A program made the translations under genes and the position numbers. A stretch of DNA of 48,149 nucleotides, taken from assembly GCA_011049455.1 (NCBI GenBank), contig DSBL01000047.1, positions 1-48,149 on the forward strand. Direction: 5' to 3'. A model generated the notes under the pieces. That model did not search any database, was not told the DNA's origin, and saw nothing but the letters and a program-made list of their open reading frames with translations. This document shows positions 1 through 9,321 of this stretch, piece by piece; the first letter of the stretch is position 1, and the number at the start of each line of letters is the position of its first letter. Origin of the DNA: Desulfonatronum sp. Its GTDB lineage: Bacteria > Desulfobacterota > Desulfovibrionia > Desulfovibrionales > Desulfonatronaceae.

Positions 1-170
1 CACTAGGGCAACTATGGCGGAAGGTAAAAGATCCATGCAGATCCCCTCAGCTGCGCGGGTTGCCCGCGAGGCGTCTTATGCGCAACTTCGAAAGACTTTG
101 CGCAAGCATGAGACAGGACGCAAAGTAGAGATGACTGCGCCGTTCTTCTCCCGGCTGAGCATTATTACCG

Positions 171-1223
171 TCACTCTTGCTTTGTGCCGACCACCCGCTC
201 CAGCACCTTCGCCAGATCCTCCATCTTCACCGGCTTGGCCAGGTAGTCGTCCATTCCGTCCCCCAAGAATTTCTCTTTATCCCCGGTCATGGCGTAGGCG
301 GTCAGGGCGATTATTGGGATGTCCTTCTTGTCGCCAAGGGACGCAGACTCGCGGATCGCCTTGGTCGCCTCAACCCCGTTTATCAACGGCATCTGGACAT
401 CCATCAGGATCACGTCGAAATCCTGTGCTGCGAGCAAGTCCAGGGCCTGTTGCCCGTCCTCGGCCTGCTTGCGGTCGGTGATGTCAATACCTACCTCAAG
501 AACAAGTTTCGATCCATCACTGTCAATGAATGGATAAACATGAATGGCATATGATTTGCCGTCGGGAGCTTGTAACCATTCCCACACCTGAGGCATGTTC
601 ATGTCAAAAACCTTGAAGGTTGGGCATGTTTCGCACGGCGCAGTCCGCCCCCACATCACCTCATAGCAAAGCCGCCCCTTCGGATTGCCGAAATGTTCGA
701 TGAAGTATTTATTGGCGTATCGCACTGAGTAATCAGGCGATTGGAGATAAATAAATCCAGGAAATGTCTCCAGCAGCAAAAAAAACCTTTCTCGTTCAAG
801 CCCAAGGGCTTCCTCAACACGTTTCCGCTCGGTGATGTATGTGGTGAATCCCTGATAGGCAACGATCAGCCCGTCCTTGTCCTCGACGACACGGGCATTT
901 CTGGACACCCAAAAAACCGTCCCGTCCTTGCTGCGAAATCGGCTCTCGTGGTTGGTCACTTCGCCGTGTTCTTCCAGCAACCGGATGAATTCCTTTCGAT
1001 CTTCCGGGTCGGCGTAGACCTGCGTGCCAATGTCTGTGATGGACTCAATCAGTTCTTCGGGGCTTTCGTACCCATACATCCTGGCCAATGCCGGGTTGGC
1101 CGAGATGTAGCGGCCCTCGGGCGTGGACGTGAATACGCCTATAGGGGCATGGTCCAGGATGTCCTGGGCGTCGGAAAAACCTGCTTGGGTAAGGGATGTC
1201 TCAGGGTGTTTCTTCTGGGCCAT
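171..1223 (-). CDS. PAS-PAS protein fused to an N-terminally truncated receiver domain
   Basis: A 350-residue signalling protein without a membrane segment. PAS1 covers about residues 20-137 (ending ITERKRVEEAL) and PAS2 about 140-253. PAS2 carries a Cys cluster (C187, C197, C200) of the kind seen in many sulfate-reducer sensors. From residue 255 the chain enters a response-regulator receiver at its third helix (AEDGQQALDLLAAQ). It keeps the phospho-acceptor D275 (LMDVQMP), T308 and K330 (AKP), but lacks the first strand and the acidic pair that binds Mg. No HisKA or HATPase domain is present. The likely origin is an in-frame deletion inside a PAS-PAS-kinase-receiver protein, joined in the short sequence GCCGAGGA that both PAC ends and receivers often contain. 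Start ATG has GGGAG upstream. The ORF is intact; whether the protein signals is unknown. Confidence 0.8.
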   Translation of the reverse strand: MAQKKHPETSLTQAGFSDAQDILDHAPIGVFTSTPEGRYISANPALARMYGYESPEELIESITDIGTQVYADPEDRKEFIRLLEEHGEVTNHESRFRSKDGTVFWVSRNARVVEDKDGLIVAYQGFTTYITERKRVEEALGLERERFFLLLETFPGFIYLQSPDYSVRYANKYFIEHFGNPKGRLCYEVMWGRTAPCETCPTFKVFDMNMPQVWEWLQAPDGKSYAIHVYPFIDSDGSKLVLEVGIDITDRKQAEDGQQALDLLAAQDFDVILMDVQMPLINGVEATKAIRESASLGDKKDIPIIALTAYAMTGDKEKFLGDGMDDYLAKPVKMEDLAKVLERVVGTKQE

Positions 1224-1383
1224 GCGCGGGACTCCCGGGAAAGTGGAGAGAACGGTTGTTACCAGGCAGAGTGGGTCAAGGGCGGTTGCAAGCCATCGTC
1301 AACGCCTGCGAGAGTGGCGTCTTTGCTCAAGTTGTATGAAGCTTGCAAACGTTTTGCCCACTTTCCAAACCATGTCAACAAAC

Positions 1384-2061
1384 TCAAAAACAAACCGGAG
1401 AAGCCCTTTTGTTTTCAGGACTTCCCCGGCTCTGCTCATCCTCCTGCGCGGCCTTCTTGAAGTTTTCCGGAAGCGCGAAGTAGTCCAGAAGCTGCTTGAG
1501 CATGGCGGAATCGCGCTTGCAGCGGCTCAAACTAACGAATTGCTCGCGGATTTGATCGCTGTCGAGGTTCCACAAACCATGTCCATATTATCGTTCGAGA
1601 TACAGCCCATACGTGCCCACCTGGCCAACTTGGCCAAGCTCACGCAGGACGTTCAGGATGTAAGCGATCGTCGTTCCGTGCCAGGTCTGCACCTGAGGCG
1701 CAGCCTGGGGCGTTGGCATCTGGACAACATTCGGCTTGGATTGAGGTTGAGAGGCTCTACCCTTGTCTTCATGAAGGCCGTGGTCTGGCAGGGTTTCGGC
1801 ATCTTCACAAAGTTCCTCCAGGGCTGTAATGCCAATATTCGTGGTGTCCTTGAGAACCCTTGCCTTGGCCTTGGTGCTGGCCATGGGGATGATATGCTGT
1901 GAAATCATCTTGTTGGTGTTTGCATGACTCGCGTCTCCCAGGTCCGAGAATGCCCCGCCTGCCGTGGTTACGGCCGCCCTTTGTGCCATTTGACGCAGCC
2001 CCTTTTTTGTGTATTTTGCCTTTTCTTCTCTCTCAACAAGAGTGCCTGACAAGGTCTTCAT
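1384..2061 (-). pseudogene. Unrecognised gene interrupted by an in-frame TAA
   Basis: The ATG at 2061 opens a 157-codon frame that stops at a TAA (1588-1590). The same frame continues at once with YGHGLWNLDSDQIREQF and runs to 1384, so the full reading would be about 225 residues with one internal stop. The sequence on both sides of the stop looks protein-like (GTYGLYLER before it, YGHGLWNLDSDQ after it), which suggests one ancestral gene rather than two. No family is recognised. The first part is Lys/Arg-rich with an Ala/Gly stretch, the middle has a Pro/Gln linker, and the end is charged. The 157-residue part could still be made as a shorter protein. The neighbour at 2106 diverges from it. 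Confidence 0.5.
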
Positions 2062-2105
2062 TTTCCGGGAACCGGGTCATGGAATGGACAGATGGATGAA
2101 GCGGC

Positions 2106-2648
2106 ATGGACTCAGATATCAGTGATGAAAAGCGCGTTCAGGACCTTTTTGATTATGCCTTGGATCGCGAGGACATCAAATGGCTGCTTAACAGCATGCC
2201 GCAAACGGCCGGGGTGGATTCGAACACCGTGGAGTATGAACTGCAGTTGCTGAAGATCGTCAGCGTGGGGTGGGCGGTTTCCTATTACCTGGCGGGAGAG
2301 AATACGAAGAACAATATTCTGGAGCCCTACTGGCAGATGGTCCGGGAGTTTTCCCAAAATCTGTCTCACGCCACGAATCTGCTCATTGGCCGCGAAGTCG
2401 ACTACTTCCAGACTCTGAGGTCGCGTCTCGAGCTTTACGTTCAGGCCATGACCAGACTTCAGACCGGCGCTGAGCCGGTCCAGGCCATTGGTCCTGAATT
2501 CGCCCAATGCTGCGGAGATGGGAAAAACCCCTTTGCCGTGCTGGCCGGCTCAAAAATGTTTGCCTCTTGCTTGGTGAATGTTAGAATGTATCTGCACGAA
2601 AGAGAAGAATTGCATTGCGGCCAAGAACCTCTCGACGGCGAGGCCTGA
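2106..2648 (+). CDS. Hypothetical protein
   Basis: A 180-residue protein that I do not recognise. It is predicted soluble and mostly helical, with no signal peptide or membrane segment. An acidic start (MDSDISDEKRVQDLFDYALD) is followed by amphipathic segments and a Cys pair near the end (QCCGDG). Its TGA stop is followed immediately by the ATG of the DUF89 gene, with no spacer, so the two are probably co-transcribed and translationally coupled. Base and codon use match the neighbours. It may be a lineage-specific conserved protein. Confidence 0.7.
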   Translation: MDSDISDEKRVQDLFDYALDREDIKWLLNSMPQTAGVDSNTVEYELQLLKIVSVGWAVSYYLAGENTKNNILEPYWQMVREFSQNLSHATNLLIGREVDYFQTLRSRLELYVQAMTRLQTGAEPVQAIGPEFAQCCGDGKNPFAVLAGSKMFASCLVNVRMYLHEREELHCGQEPLDGEA

Positions 2649-3512
2649 ATGGAGACCACCCACGATTGCCTGCCTTGTTTCATTCGTCAGGCCCTGGAAG
2701 CCGTCCGTTTTGCGACATCAGATCAGGACGTTCATGAATCCGTCTTGAGACGGGTATTGACCGCTGCCGCGGACATGGATTTGAAGCAGTCTCCTCCGTT
2801 GATGGGTCAAGTGATTCATCGCCTGGTTCGTCAAATATCCGGCAATGACGATCCGTACAAAAGCGTCAAGGCGGCAAGCAACCGTTTTGCCTTGAAAATG
2901 TATCCCTTGCTGAAAGAAAAAATCGAGAAATCCGCTGCCCCCGTTGAAACCGCAGTGCGTTTTGCCATTGCCGGCAACATTATTGATTTTGGCGTAAACA
3001 ACGAAATAAGCCCAGAAATTATAGAAGCAACCATTGAGCGGTCCCTGACGGATTCCCTTTGCGGGAGCCGTAATGTGCTGCAGCAGTTTGTCTTTCCTGG
3101 AAAAAAGATATTGTATCTCGGCGACAATGCCGGAGAAATTGTTTTTGACCGGATGCTCATTGAAAAGCTTTCCGCCGACCGCATTTTCTATGCTGTCAGA
3201 GGTGGGCCAGTGATCAACGATGCCACTCTTGCCGACGCGGAGGAAACAGGCATGACCGGTCTGGTTGATGTTGTTGACAACGGGTCCGATGCTCCAGGCA
3301 CCGTGCTGAGCGAATGTTCCGCGGATTTTTTGCGGTTGTTTGAAGATGCCGATTTCGTTATCGCTAAAGGCCAGGGGAATTTCGAAACATTGTCCCATGT
3401 GAACAAGCCGATTGTCTTCCTTTTAAAGGCAAAGTGCCCTGTCATCGCACGCCATATCGGTTGCGACATCGGCACGGCCGTGATTTGGCAGCGGTTTTTC
3501 CCCACGGATTAA
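2649..3512 (+). CDS. DUF89 / ARMT1-like damage-control phosphatase family protein
   Basis: A 287-residue protein of the DUF89 family. Members are metal-dependent phosphatases proposed to remove damaged or overflow sugar-phosphate metabolites. The start METTHDCLPCFIRQALEA has the CxxC-type opening typical of the archaeal/bacterial branch. Core motifs are visible: LYLGDNAGEIVFD (family Asp/Asn metal ligands, about residues 156-168) and VRGGPVINDATLADAEETG (about 182-200). The C-terminal part has VIAKGQGNFETL, also a family motif. Length is normal for this branch. The ATG directly abuts the stop of the preceding gene. The substrate cannot be deduced from sequence. Confidence 0.85.
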   Translation: METTHDCLPCFIRQALEAVRFATSDQDVHESVLRRVLTAAADMDLKQSPPLMGQVIHRLVRQISGNDDPYKSVKAASNRFALKMYPLLKEKIEKSAAPVETAVRFAIAGNIIDFGVNNEISPEIIEATIERSLTDSLCGSRNVLQQFVFPGKKILYLGDNAGEIVFDRMLIEKLSADRIFYAVRGGPVINDATLADAEETGMTGLVDVVDNGSDAPGTVLSECSADFLRLFEDADFVIAKGQGNFETLSHVNKPIVFLLKAKCPVIARHIGCDIGTAVIWQRFFPTD

Positions 3513-3634
3513 GGCGGCGAGCCATCCCGGCGGATCGTTTTTCACGGTTCATGGACCTTTGTGCATGGCCATGGAGAACGTCATACACCGAGGTTTGCGC
3601 CTTGTTCGGCCATGCTGATCAGTCGGAGGAAACC

Positions 3635-4213
3635 ATGCAACAGTCGCAACGCAATCACGAAACGAGAAAGCTGGTCATCGCGGTATTTGGCCGGGATCGT
3701 CCAGGCATCGTTGCCCGGGTGTCCGGTCTGTTGGCGCGAATGGGTTGCAACATCGAGGATGCCAGCCAAACCCTCTTGCACGGACGTTTTGCCGGAATGT
3801 TCGTGGTCCGATCCATGAAAACCCTGGCTCAAGACCATCTGCAACAACGCCTGGAAAAGAACTTTCAGGAGCAGGAGCTGATTTTTTGGACATCCCCGGT
3901 GGAGGATGAAACCATGCCGATGGCTTCGGTGGCAACCGCGCCGTTCGTGATCACCACCACGGGTCCTGACCAAGTGGGTTTGGTGGCCGGAATCACTGAA
4001 ATATTGGCCCAGTTCGAAGTGAACATTACCGACCTGAGGGCCAATGTGAAAACCGAGGATGCCTCTCAATGGGTGATGATTTATGAGGTGGACGTGCCGG
4101 AGCGCATCGACCGCAAACAGTTCAGGCAAGCGCTGTACACCAGGGCAGAGACCCTGGGACAGCAACTCAGCCTGCAACATCGAGATATTTTCGAGGCCGT
4201 GCACCGGGTGTAG
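3635..4213 (+). CDS. GcvR-like regulator with two ACT domains
   Basis: 192 residues beginning at the ATG preceded by GGAGGA (3625-3630). The open frame extends upstream but overlaps the DUF89 gene and has no ribosome site there. Two ACT domains are seen: residues about 12-85 (KLVIAVFGRDRPGIVARVSG) and about 105-180 (FVITTTGPDQVGLVAGITEI). ACT domains bind amino acids and often regulate transcription or enzymes. This tandem form resembles GcvR, which controls glycine cleavage genes in enterobacteria, but no gcv genes are nearby. The next gene is a UPF0210 protein, and ACT-UPF0210 pairs recur in bacteria, suggesting a shared amino-acid-responsive role. Confidence 0.85.
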   Translation: MQQSQRNHETRKLVIAVFGRDRPGIVARVSGLLARMGCNIEDASQTLLHGRFAGMFVVRSMKTLAQDHLQQRLEKNFQEQELIFWTSPVEDETMPMASVATAPFVITTTGPDQVGLVAGITEILAQFEVNITDLRANVKTEDASQWVMIYEVDVPERIDRKQFRQALYTRAETLGQQLSLQHRDIFEAVHRV

Positions 4214-4444
4214 CTCAACCCGTTGGATATTCTCCAATTATTGCGTCGGGGAGAAAGTACAAGCTTTTCATGGAGGCTTAACGACGCTTCGACCATGGTT
4301 GATGTGCAAAAGCAAATCAACGCCGCCAGGTACGTTGCGGCCTGAATGGTTTGAGCGGGACGGCCCTGGACGGCTTTTCTTGATTCCTGCACAAGGAATT
4401 TTTCAACGGCCGACTCAAAAAATGAACAAACTCTTGAGTGAAAC

Positions 4445-5818
4445 ATGTTGACCGAAAAGGAAGTCCTGGGCACCCTGGAAATGTTGCGCAACGAGCATCT
4501 GGACGTGCGCACCGTGACTTTGGGCATCAGCCTGTTTGATCTGGCGACCCACGACAGCGTCCTCTTCCGGGACCGGCTTAAGGCTCGTATTACGGGCATG
4601 GCCTCGTCACTGGTGGATGTGTGCAACGAGGTGGGTGACATTTACGGCATTCCCGTGGTGAACAAGCGCATTTCGGTCAGCCCCATGGCCGTGGTTGGTG
4701 CGCCGTTTTCCTCGCGGGAACTGGTTCTGGCGGCCATGGCCCTGGACCAAGCGGCTCAAGCGGTAAACGTCGACTTCATTGGCGGCTTCAGCGCCCTGGT
4801 GGAGAAGGGGCTGGCCCGGGGCGATCTGAGCCTGATCGAGGCCATGCCCGAGGCGCTTACGTCCACGTCCCGCCTATGTGGGTCTTGTAATGTGGCCACC
4901 ACGGCAGCGGGAATCAACATGGACGCGGTACTGCTTCTGGCCAAGACGATCAAGACCGCCGCGGCCTTGACCGCGGACAGGGACGGACTGGCCTGCGCCA
5001 AGCTGGGGGTGTTTGCGAACATCCCGCAGGATGTGCCGTTCATGGCCGGAGCCTATCTCGGGGTGGGCGAGCCCAATGCCGTGATCAACCTGGGCGTGAG
5101 CGGTCCGGGCGTGGTCAAAAAGGCCTTGCAGCGAGCCATGCAGGCTGATGCGCACCTGTCCCTGGACGAGGTGTCCCAGATCATCAAACGTACGGCCTTT
5201 AAGGTGACCAGGGCCGGAGAATTGATCGGCCGGGAAGTGGCCAAGCGGTTGAACGTGCCTTTTGGTGTGGTGGATCTGTCCCTGGCGCCCACGCCCAACG
5301 TGGGGGATTCCGTGGGCGAGATTTTTCAGGTTCTGGGACTGTCCCATATCGGTGCGCCTGGCTCCACCGCGGCCTTGGCCCTGCTCAACGACGCCGTGAA
5401 AAAAGGCGGGGCCTTTGCCAGTTCCTCCGTAGGAGGTTTCAGCGGAGCGTTCATCCCGGTGAGTGAGGATTTGAACATTGCCGAGGCCGCGGCTGCGGGC
5501 CATTTGACTCTGCACAAGCTGGAGGCTTTAACCAGCGTTTGCTCCGTGGGCCTGGATATGGTCGCCTTGCCGGGGGACACCTCGGCCGAGACCCTGGCAG
5601 GGATCATTGCTGACGAAATGGCCATCGGCGTGATCAACCGCAAGACCACGGCGGCCCGGTTGATTCCGGTGCCCGGCAAAAAGGCCGGGGACAAGGCATA
5701 TTTTGGAGGCCTGCTGGGGGAGGCGACCATCATGCCCGTGCCGGGCGCCGCTGGCTCGGAAAAATTCATAACCTTAGGCGGTCGCATCCCAGCGCCGCTG
5801 CAAAGTCTAGGGAATTAG
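4445..5818 (+). CDS. UPF0210 / PFL-family (DUF711) protein
   Basis: A 457-residue protein matching the UPF0210 family (DUF711), a relative of the pyruvate-formate-lyase/ribonucleotide-reductase fold. Typical stretches are LDVRTVTLGISLFDL near the N-terminus, a Cys motif (SRLCGSCNVATT, about residues 141-152), VGEPNAVINLGVSGPGVV and the C-terminal PVPGAAGSEKF. The length is the usual one. The biochemical function of the family is not established. It follows the ACT-domain gene after 231 bases in which I see no gene. The ribosome site is weak (TTGAGTG). Confidence 0.9.
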   Translation: MLTEKEVLGTLEMLRNEHLDVRTVTLGISLFDLATHDSVLFRDRLKARITGMASSLVDVCNEVGDIYGIPVVNKRISVSPMAVVGAPFSSRELVLAAMALDQAAQAVNVDFIGGFSALVEKGLARGDLSLIEAMPEALTSTSRLCGSCNVATTAAGINMDAVLLLAKTIKTAAALTADRDGLACAKLGVFANIPQDVPFMAGAYLGVGEPNAVINLGVSGPGVVKKALQRAMQADAHLSLDEVSQIIKRTAFKVTRAGELIGREVAKRLNVPFGVVDLSLAPTPNVGDSVGEIFQVLGLSHIGAPGSTAALALLNDAVKKGGAFASSSVGGFSGAFIPVSEDLNIAEAAAAGHLTLHKLEALTSVCSVGLDMVALPGDTSAETLAGIIADEMAIGVINRKTTAARLIPVPGKKAGDKAYFGGLLGEATIMPVPGAAGSEKFITLGGRIPAPLQSLGN

Positions 5819-5842
5819 AGGGCCGAGAATGTGGAAGAAAGG

Positions 5843-6598
5843 CTACCTGCTTCGATTGGCCCCGGAAGAGGCGGGGCGTTCCATGGGGCGCAACGCGGCC
5901 TTTTCCTTCCAGGCCATGATCGGTGTGAGCGGGGCCTCGCCCACCAGATTGCAGCGCACTCCTGAATAGGCTCCCAGAAAGGGCGGCCAAAGCCGACAGT
6001 TGAGACGCCGCCAAGAGGACTTGGCCGACCATGTCCGGCGCGGCCCGAGCAGCACCGATGCCGCGGTCATGGGCCTCTTGTCCGCATGGTGAACCACCAG
6101 GCGGCGCATTTCCCACCAGGAAAACCAGCGGGTCTTGCTTGGAAACCCCCTGGATTGCCGAGCCGGGGACAGGCGCTTGGCCATTCCGTAGAGGGATTGC
6201 TTGTTCAAAAAGGTGACCAGAATGGCCTTGCGCGCTACTCGCAGGGCCTCTTCAAGGACTTGGCCGGGGTCGTTGCAGAACTCCAAGAGAGTGAGCAGGG
6301 CCACGACGTCGAATTCCTTGTCCTCAAAAGGCAGATGCTCGGCCTGGCCGACATGGAGATCGGCCTTGCAGCCCATTCGTTCGCGGGACAGTTCGAGCAT
6401 GGCCGGGGAGGCGTCCAGGCCGGCAACGTCAAAGCCGCTTTCCCAGAAAAACTGCAGGAATCGGCCGGTACCGCAGCCGACCTCCAACAGGCGCTGCTGC
6501 CGTCTGGTCCAGGGTGTCATGAAATGCTGCAAGAGGCGTTTTTCCTGGGCCAGGGCAAAGGTGCCGGACTCGGTCTCGTGCCAACGGTCATAAACCAC
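5843..6598 (-). CDS. Class I SAM-dependent methyltransferase
   Basis: A 251-residue methyltransferase of the UbiE/Methyltransf_11 type. Motif I is LLEVGCGTGRFLQFF (about residues 37-51). An acidic residue at the end of strand 2 (VAGLDAS) and the post-motif FDVVALLTLLEF follow. The substrate is unknown. The start is uncertain: GTG at 6598 is the first normal start, but the only strong ribosome site (AGGAGG, 6633-6638) lies 4 bases before an ATT at 6626-6628 in the same frame. Starting there would add ten residues (IPERIDRQQA). There is no ATG, GTG or TTG between the upstream stop and 6598. Convergent with the UPF0210 gene, 24 bases apart. Confidence 0.85.
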   Translation of the reverse strand: MVYDRWHETESGTFALAQEKRLLQHFMTPWTRRQQRLLEVGCGTGRFLQFFWESGFDVAGLDASPAMLELSRERMGCKADLHVGQAEHLPFEDKEFDVVALLTLLEFCNDPGQVLEEALRVARKAILVTFLNKQSLYGMAKRLSPARQSRGFPSKTRWFSWWEMRRLVVHHADKRPMTAASVLLGPRRTWSAKSSWRRLNCRLWPPFLGAYSGVRCNLVGEAPLTPIMAWKEKAALRPMERPASSGANRSR

Positions 6599-6672
6599 GG
6601 CCTGCTGTCGATCAATGCGTTCGGGAATAACTCCTCCTGAAATGGCTTGGATTTCTTAAAAATACTCTGGGT

Positions 6673-8340
6673 TCACCGTTCCAGAACAGCGCCCTTGGCC
6701 GCTGAGGAAGCCTGCTTGGCGTAGCGACGCAAAAAGGGAGAAGTGATGACTCTTTCCACTGGTCGCCAGGTGGCGCGCCTTTCGGCCAGCTCGCTCTCCT
6801 CCACCACCAGATCCAATCGGCGGCCGGGGATATCGATGACGATTACGTCGTCGTCCCTGACCAGACCCAACGGTCCCCCTTCCACAGCTTCCGGGGAGAC
6901 GTGGCCGATGGCCGCCCCCCTGGTTCCTCCGCTGAACCGGCCGTCTGTGATCAAGGCCACGTCCTTGTCCAGTCCCATTCCGGCGATGGCCGCGGTGGGC
7001 GTGAGCATTTCCCGCATGCCGGGGCCGCCCTTGGGTCCTTCGTTGCGGATGACCACTACGTGCCCGGGCTGGATTTTTCCGTCCAGAATGGCGGTCACAG
7101 CCTGCTCCTCGTTTTCAAAGACCCTGGCCCGGGTCTTGCGTTTAAGCATCTCAGGGGCCACGGCGGATTGTTTGACCACGGCGCCGTCAGGAGCCAGGGA
7201 ACCACGCAGGATGGCGATGCCCCCTTCCGAGGCGTAGGGAGCGCTCAGCGATCGGATCACATTCGTGTCCAGCACTCGGGCCGATGCTGTCTGGAGATTT
7301 TCGCCCAGGGTGTTTCCGGTGACTGTTTGTACGCTTATGTCCAGAAGGCCGGCCCGGTCCAGTTCGGTCATGACCGCGGGGATGCCGCCGGCTTGGTGCA
7401 AATCTTCGAGGTGATGTTCGCCGGCAGGAGACAAGCGGCATAAATTCGGGGTACGGCGGCTGATCCGGTCGAAAATGTCCAAGGTCAGATCCAGTTCCGC
7501 CTCGGCAAAGATGGCCGGCAGATGCAGCACCGTGTTCGTGGAGCAGCCCAGAGCCATGTCCACGGTCACGGCGTTGTGAACCGAGGCTTTGGTGACGATA
7601 TCCCTCGGCCGCAGATTACGGGACAGCAAATCCATTACTTGGGCTCCGGCCTGCTTGGCCAGGCGCACCCGGGCCGCGGTGACCGCGGGAATTGTCCCGT
7701 TGCCGGGCAGGGCCAGTCCAATGGCCTCGGACAGACAGTTCATGGAATTGGCCGTGAACATGCCGGCGCAGGAACCGCAACCTGGGCAGGCGCAGACCTC
7801 CAGTTCATTCACGGCGTTTTCATTCATCAAACCTTTGTGTACCCGTCCCACAGCTTCGAAAACCGAGATCAAGTCCACGCTGTTTCCTTGCCATGTTCCG
7901 GCCAGCATGGGCCCGCCGCTGACCAGGATCGCCGGAATGTTCAGCCGGAGCATGGCCATGAGCATGGCCGGCACGATTTTGTCGCAGTTGGGCACGCAAA
8001 CGAGGGCGTCAAAGGGATGGGCCATGACCATGGCCTCGATGCTGTCAGCAATGAGTTCGCGACTGGGCAGGCTGTAGTGCATTCCGGCATGGTTCATGGC
8101 CAGCCCGTCGCAAATGCCGATGACTGGGAATTCCATGGGTGTGCCCCCGGCCGAGCGGATGCCGTCCTTTACTGCCCGGGTGATCGTGTCCAGGTGGATG
8201 TGCCCTGGGACCACCTCGTTGGCCGCATTGACCACTCCCACCAAGGGGCGCTGCATTTCCTCCCTGGTCAGGCCCAAAGCGTGCAAGAGGGAACGGTGTG
8301 GGGCCTTTTCCAGACCCTTGGTCATTATGTCGCTGCGCAT
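6673..8340 (-). CDS. ilvD: Dihydroxy-acid dehydratase
   Basis: 555 residues. IlvD dehydrates 2,3-dihydroxy-isovalerate and its methylvalerate homologue in branched-chain amino-acid synthesis using an Fe-S cluster. Visible motifs include [12 protein letters not shown] (cluster Cys, about residue 115), [19 protein letters not shown] (about 184-202), and the C-terminal [16 protein letters not shown]. The start at 8340 (MRSDIMTKG) is chosen because GAGGAG lies five bases upstream; the open frame extends 12 codons further without a ribosome site. It lies downstream of ftsEX on the same strand. Family membership is certain. Confidence 0.96.
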   Translation of the reverse strand: MRSDIMTKGLEKAPHRSLLHALGLTREEMQRPLVGVVNAANEVVPGHIHLDTITRAVKDGIRSAGGTPMEFPVIGICDGLAMNHAGMHYSLPSRELIADSIEAMVMAHPFDALVCVPNCDKIVPAMLMAMLRLNIPAILVSGGPMLAGTWQGNSVDLISVFEAVGRVHKGLMNENAVNELEVCACPGCGSCAGMFTANSMNCLSEAIGLALPGNGTIPAVTAARVRLAKQAGAQVMDLLSRNLRPRDIVTKASVHNAVTVDMALGCSTNTVLHLPAIFAEAELDLTLDIFDRISRRTPNLCRLSPAGEHHLEDLHQAGGIPAVMTELDRAGLLDISVQTVTGNTLGENLQTASARVLDTNVIRSLSAPYASEGGIAILRGSLAPDGAVVKQSAVAPEMLKRKTRARVFENEEQAVTAILDGKIQPGHVVVIRNEGPKGGPGMREMLTPTAAIAGMGLDKDVALITDGRFSGGTRGAAIGHVSPEAVEGGPLGLVRDDDVIVIDIPGRRLDLVVEESELAERRATWRPVERVITSPFLRRYAKQASSAAKGAVLER

Positions 8341-8436
8341 GAGAACTCCTCGCGAATTGATGTTTGTAAACGGCAAAAATTCAAAACCAACAGCAGGATT
8401 CCGGGGGTTATGGCTGTAAATGGTATCAAGGTGGCG

Positions 8437-9315
8437 CTATTTTTCACGCAGGGCCACCCAACTGCTGACGACGCCCATGCCGGAGATGATCGCCAGAAAG
8501 ATCAGGGCTTGGTCAACGGGCAGAAAATCCAGGCGCAACCACAGGGGCGGGAAATGCAGCAGATCTTTCAGGCTGAGTTGCACCCCCTTGAGCATCAGCA
8601 AGGCCAAGGTTCCGCCGAGTAATCCGAGGAAGGCCCCGGTGACAAGCATGGGCAGTTGGATGTACCAGCGGGCCGCGCCCACCAGCCGAAGGATTTCCAC
8701 CTCTTGGTGGCGATGCACTTGGGCCAGCTTGATGGTGTTACCCACCACCAAGGCCAGCACCAGCCCAAGAAAAAGGATCAGCGGCCAGATCACCCGGTTG
8801 CTGAAATGTCCCCAGCTGCGGGCCAGGTCAAGCTGCAACGGGTTGAAGCTGACCTTTTCCACCTCCGGCATCCTTTCCAGATCCAGGTAAATCGCCTTGG
8901 CCCAGGCGTGGTGGTCCTCGCCGGTCACGGCAAAGGTCATCAGGGCCGTGGCCGGGAGCGGACTTTGGCCTCTGAGCCAGGCGAATTCGTCGCCCGAACC
9001 CAGGCTGGCGGTTAGAACTTCCAGCCCTTGTTCAGGGGTGAAGGTCTTCAGGTTTTTGAGGCCGTCCAAGCGTTCCAGGTCTCGCCATTGTTCTTGCACG
9101 CTGACCATCTCAGCGCCTGGTTTCCAGTACACCTGGAACTGGATTTCACCCTGGGATCGCTTCAGTTCCTGATCCAGATTGTGCAAAACCAGCAGGAACA
9201 GGCCGGCCAGAAAGGCGACCAGGGTCACGGCGGCCAAGGTCAGTACCTGGACCCAGGGATGATGCCGGATGTCCGTGACTCCCTGGACAATGAGTTTGAT
9301 CAAGATACGCAGCAT
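8437..9315 (-). CDS. ftsX: FtsX-like cell division permease
   Basis: 292 residues. FtsX with FtsE forms an ABC-type complex that links the divisome to peptidoglycan hydrolases. The topology fits: a short cytoplasmic start, one membrane segment (about residues 22-43, LTLAAVTLVAFLAGLFLLVL), a periplasmic domain to about residue 165, then three membrane segments (about 172-192, 220-245 and the C-terminal IFLAIISGMGVVSSW). The cytoplasmic loop HRHQEVEILRLVGAARWYI is the FtsX coupling region. The gene begins six bases after the ftsE stop, so the two are one operon. Confidence 0.92.
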   Translation of the reverse strand: MLRILIKLIVQGVTDIRHHPWVQVLTLAAVTLVAFLAGLFLLVLHNLDQELKRSQGEIQFQVYWKPGAEMVSVQEQWRDLERLDGLKNLKTFTPEQGLEVLTASLGSGDEFAWLRGQSPLPATALMTFAVTGEDHHAWAKAIYLDLERMPEVEKVSFNPLQLDLARSWGHFSNRVIWPLILFLGLVLALVVGNTIKLAQVHRHQEVEILRLVGAARWYIQLPMLVTGAFLGLLGGTLALLMLKGVQLSLKDLLHFPPLWLRLDFLPVDQALIFLAIISGMGVVSSWVALREK

Positions 9316-9321
9316 TTACGG

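Noticed and set aside
54-68. GC-rich hairpin CGCGGG/CCCGCG near the window start
   Set aside because: No T tract on either strand, so not supported as a terminator; short GC palindromes are common here.
14-481. 155-codon plus-strand frame at the window start
   Set aside because: Mostly antisense to the PAS-receiver gene; the non-overlapping part has no ribosome site or protein-like pattern.
4306-4356. 16-codon frame (MVDVQKQINAARYVAA) between the ACT and UPF0210 genes
   Set aside because: Too short, no clear ribosome site and no attenuation structure to support a leader peptide.
7522-8622. 366-codon plus-strand frame opposite ilvD
   Set aside because: His/Gly/Gln-rich shadow sequence with no ribosome site; ilvD on the other strand is certain.
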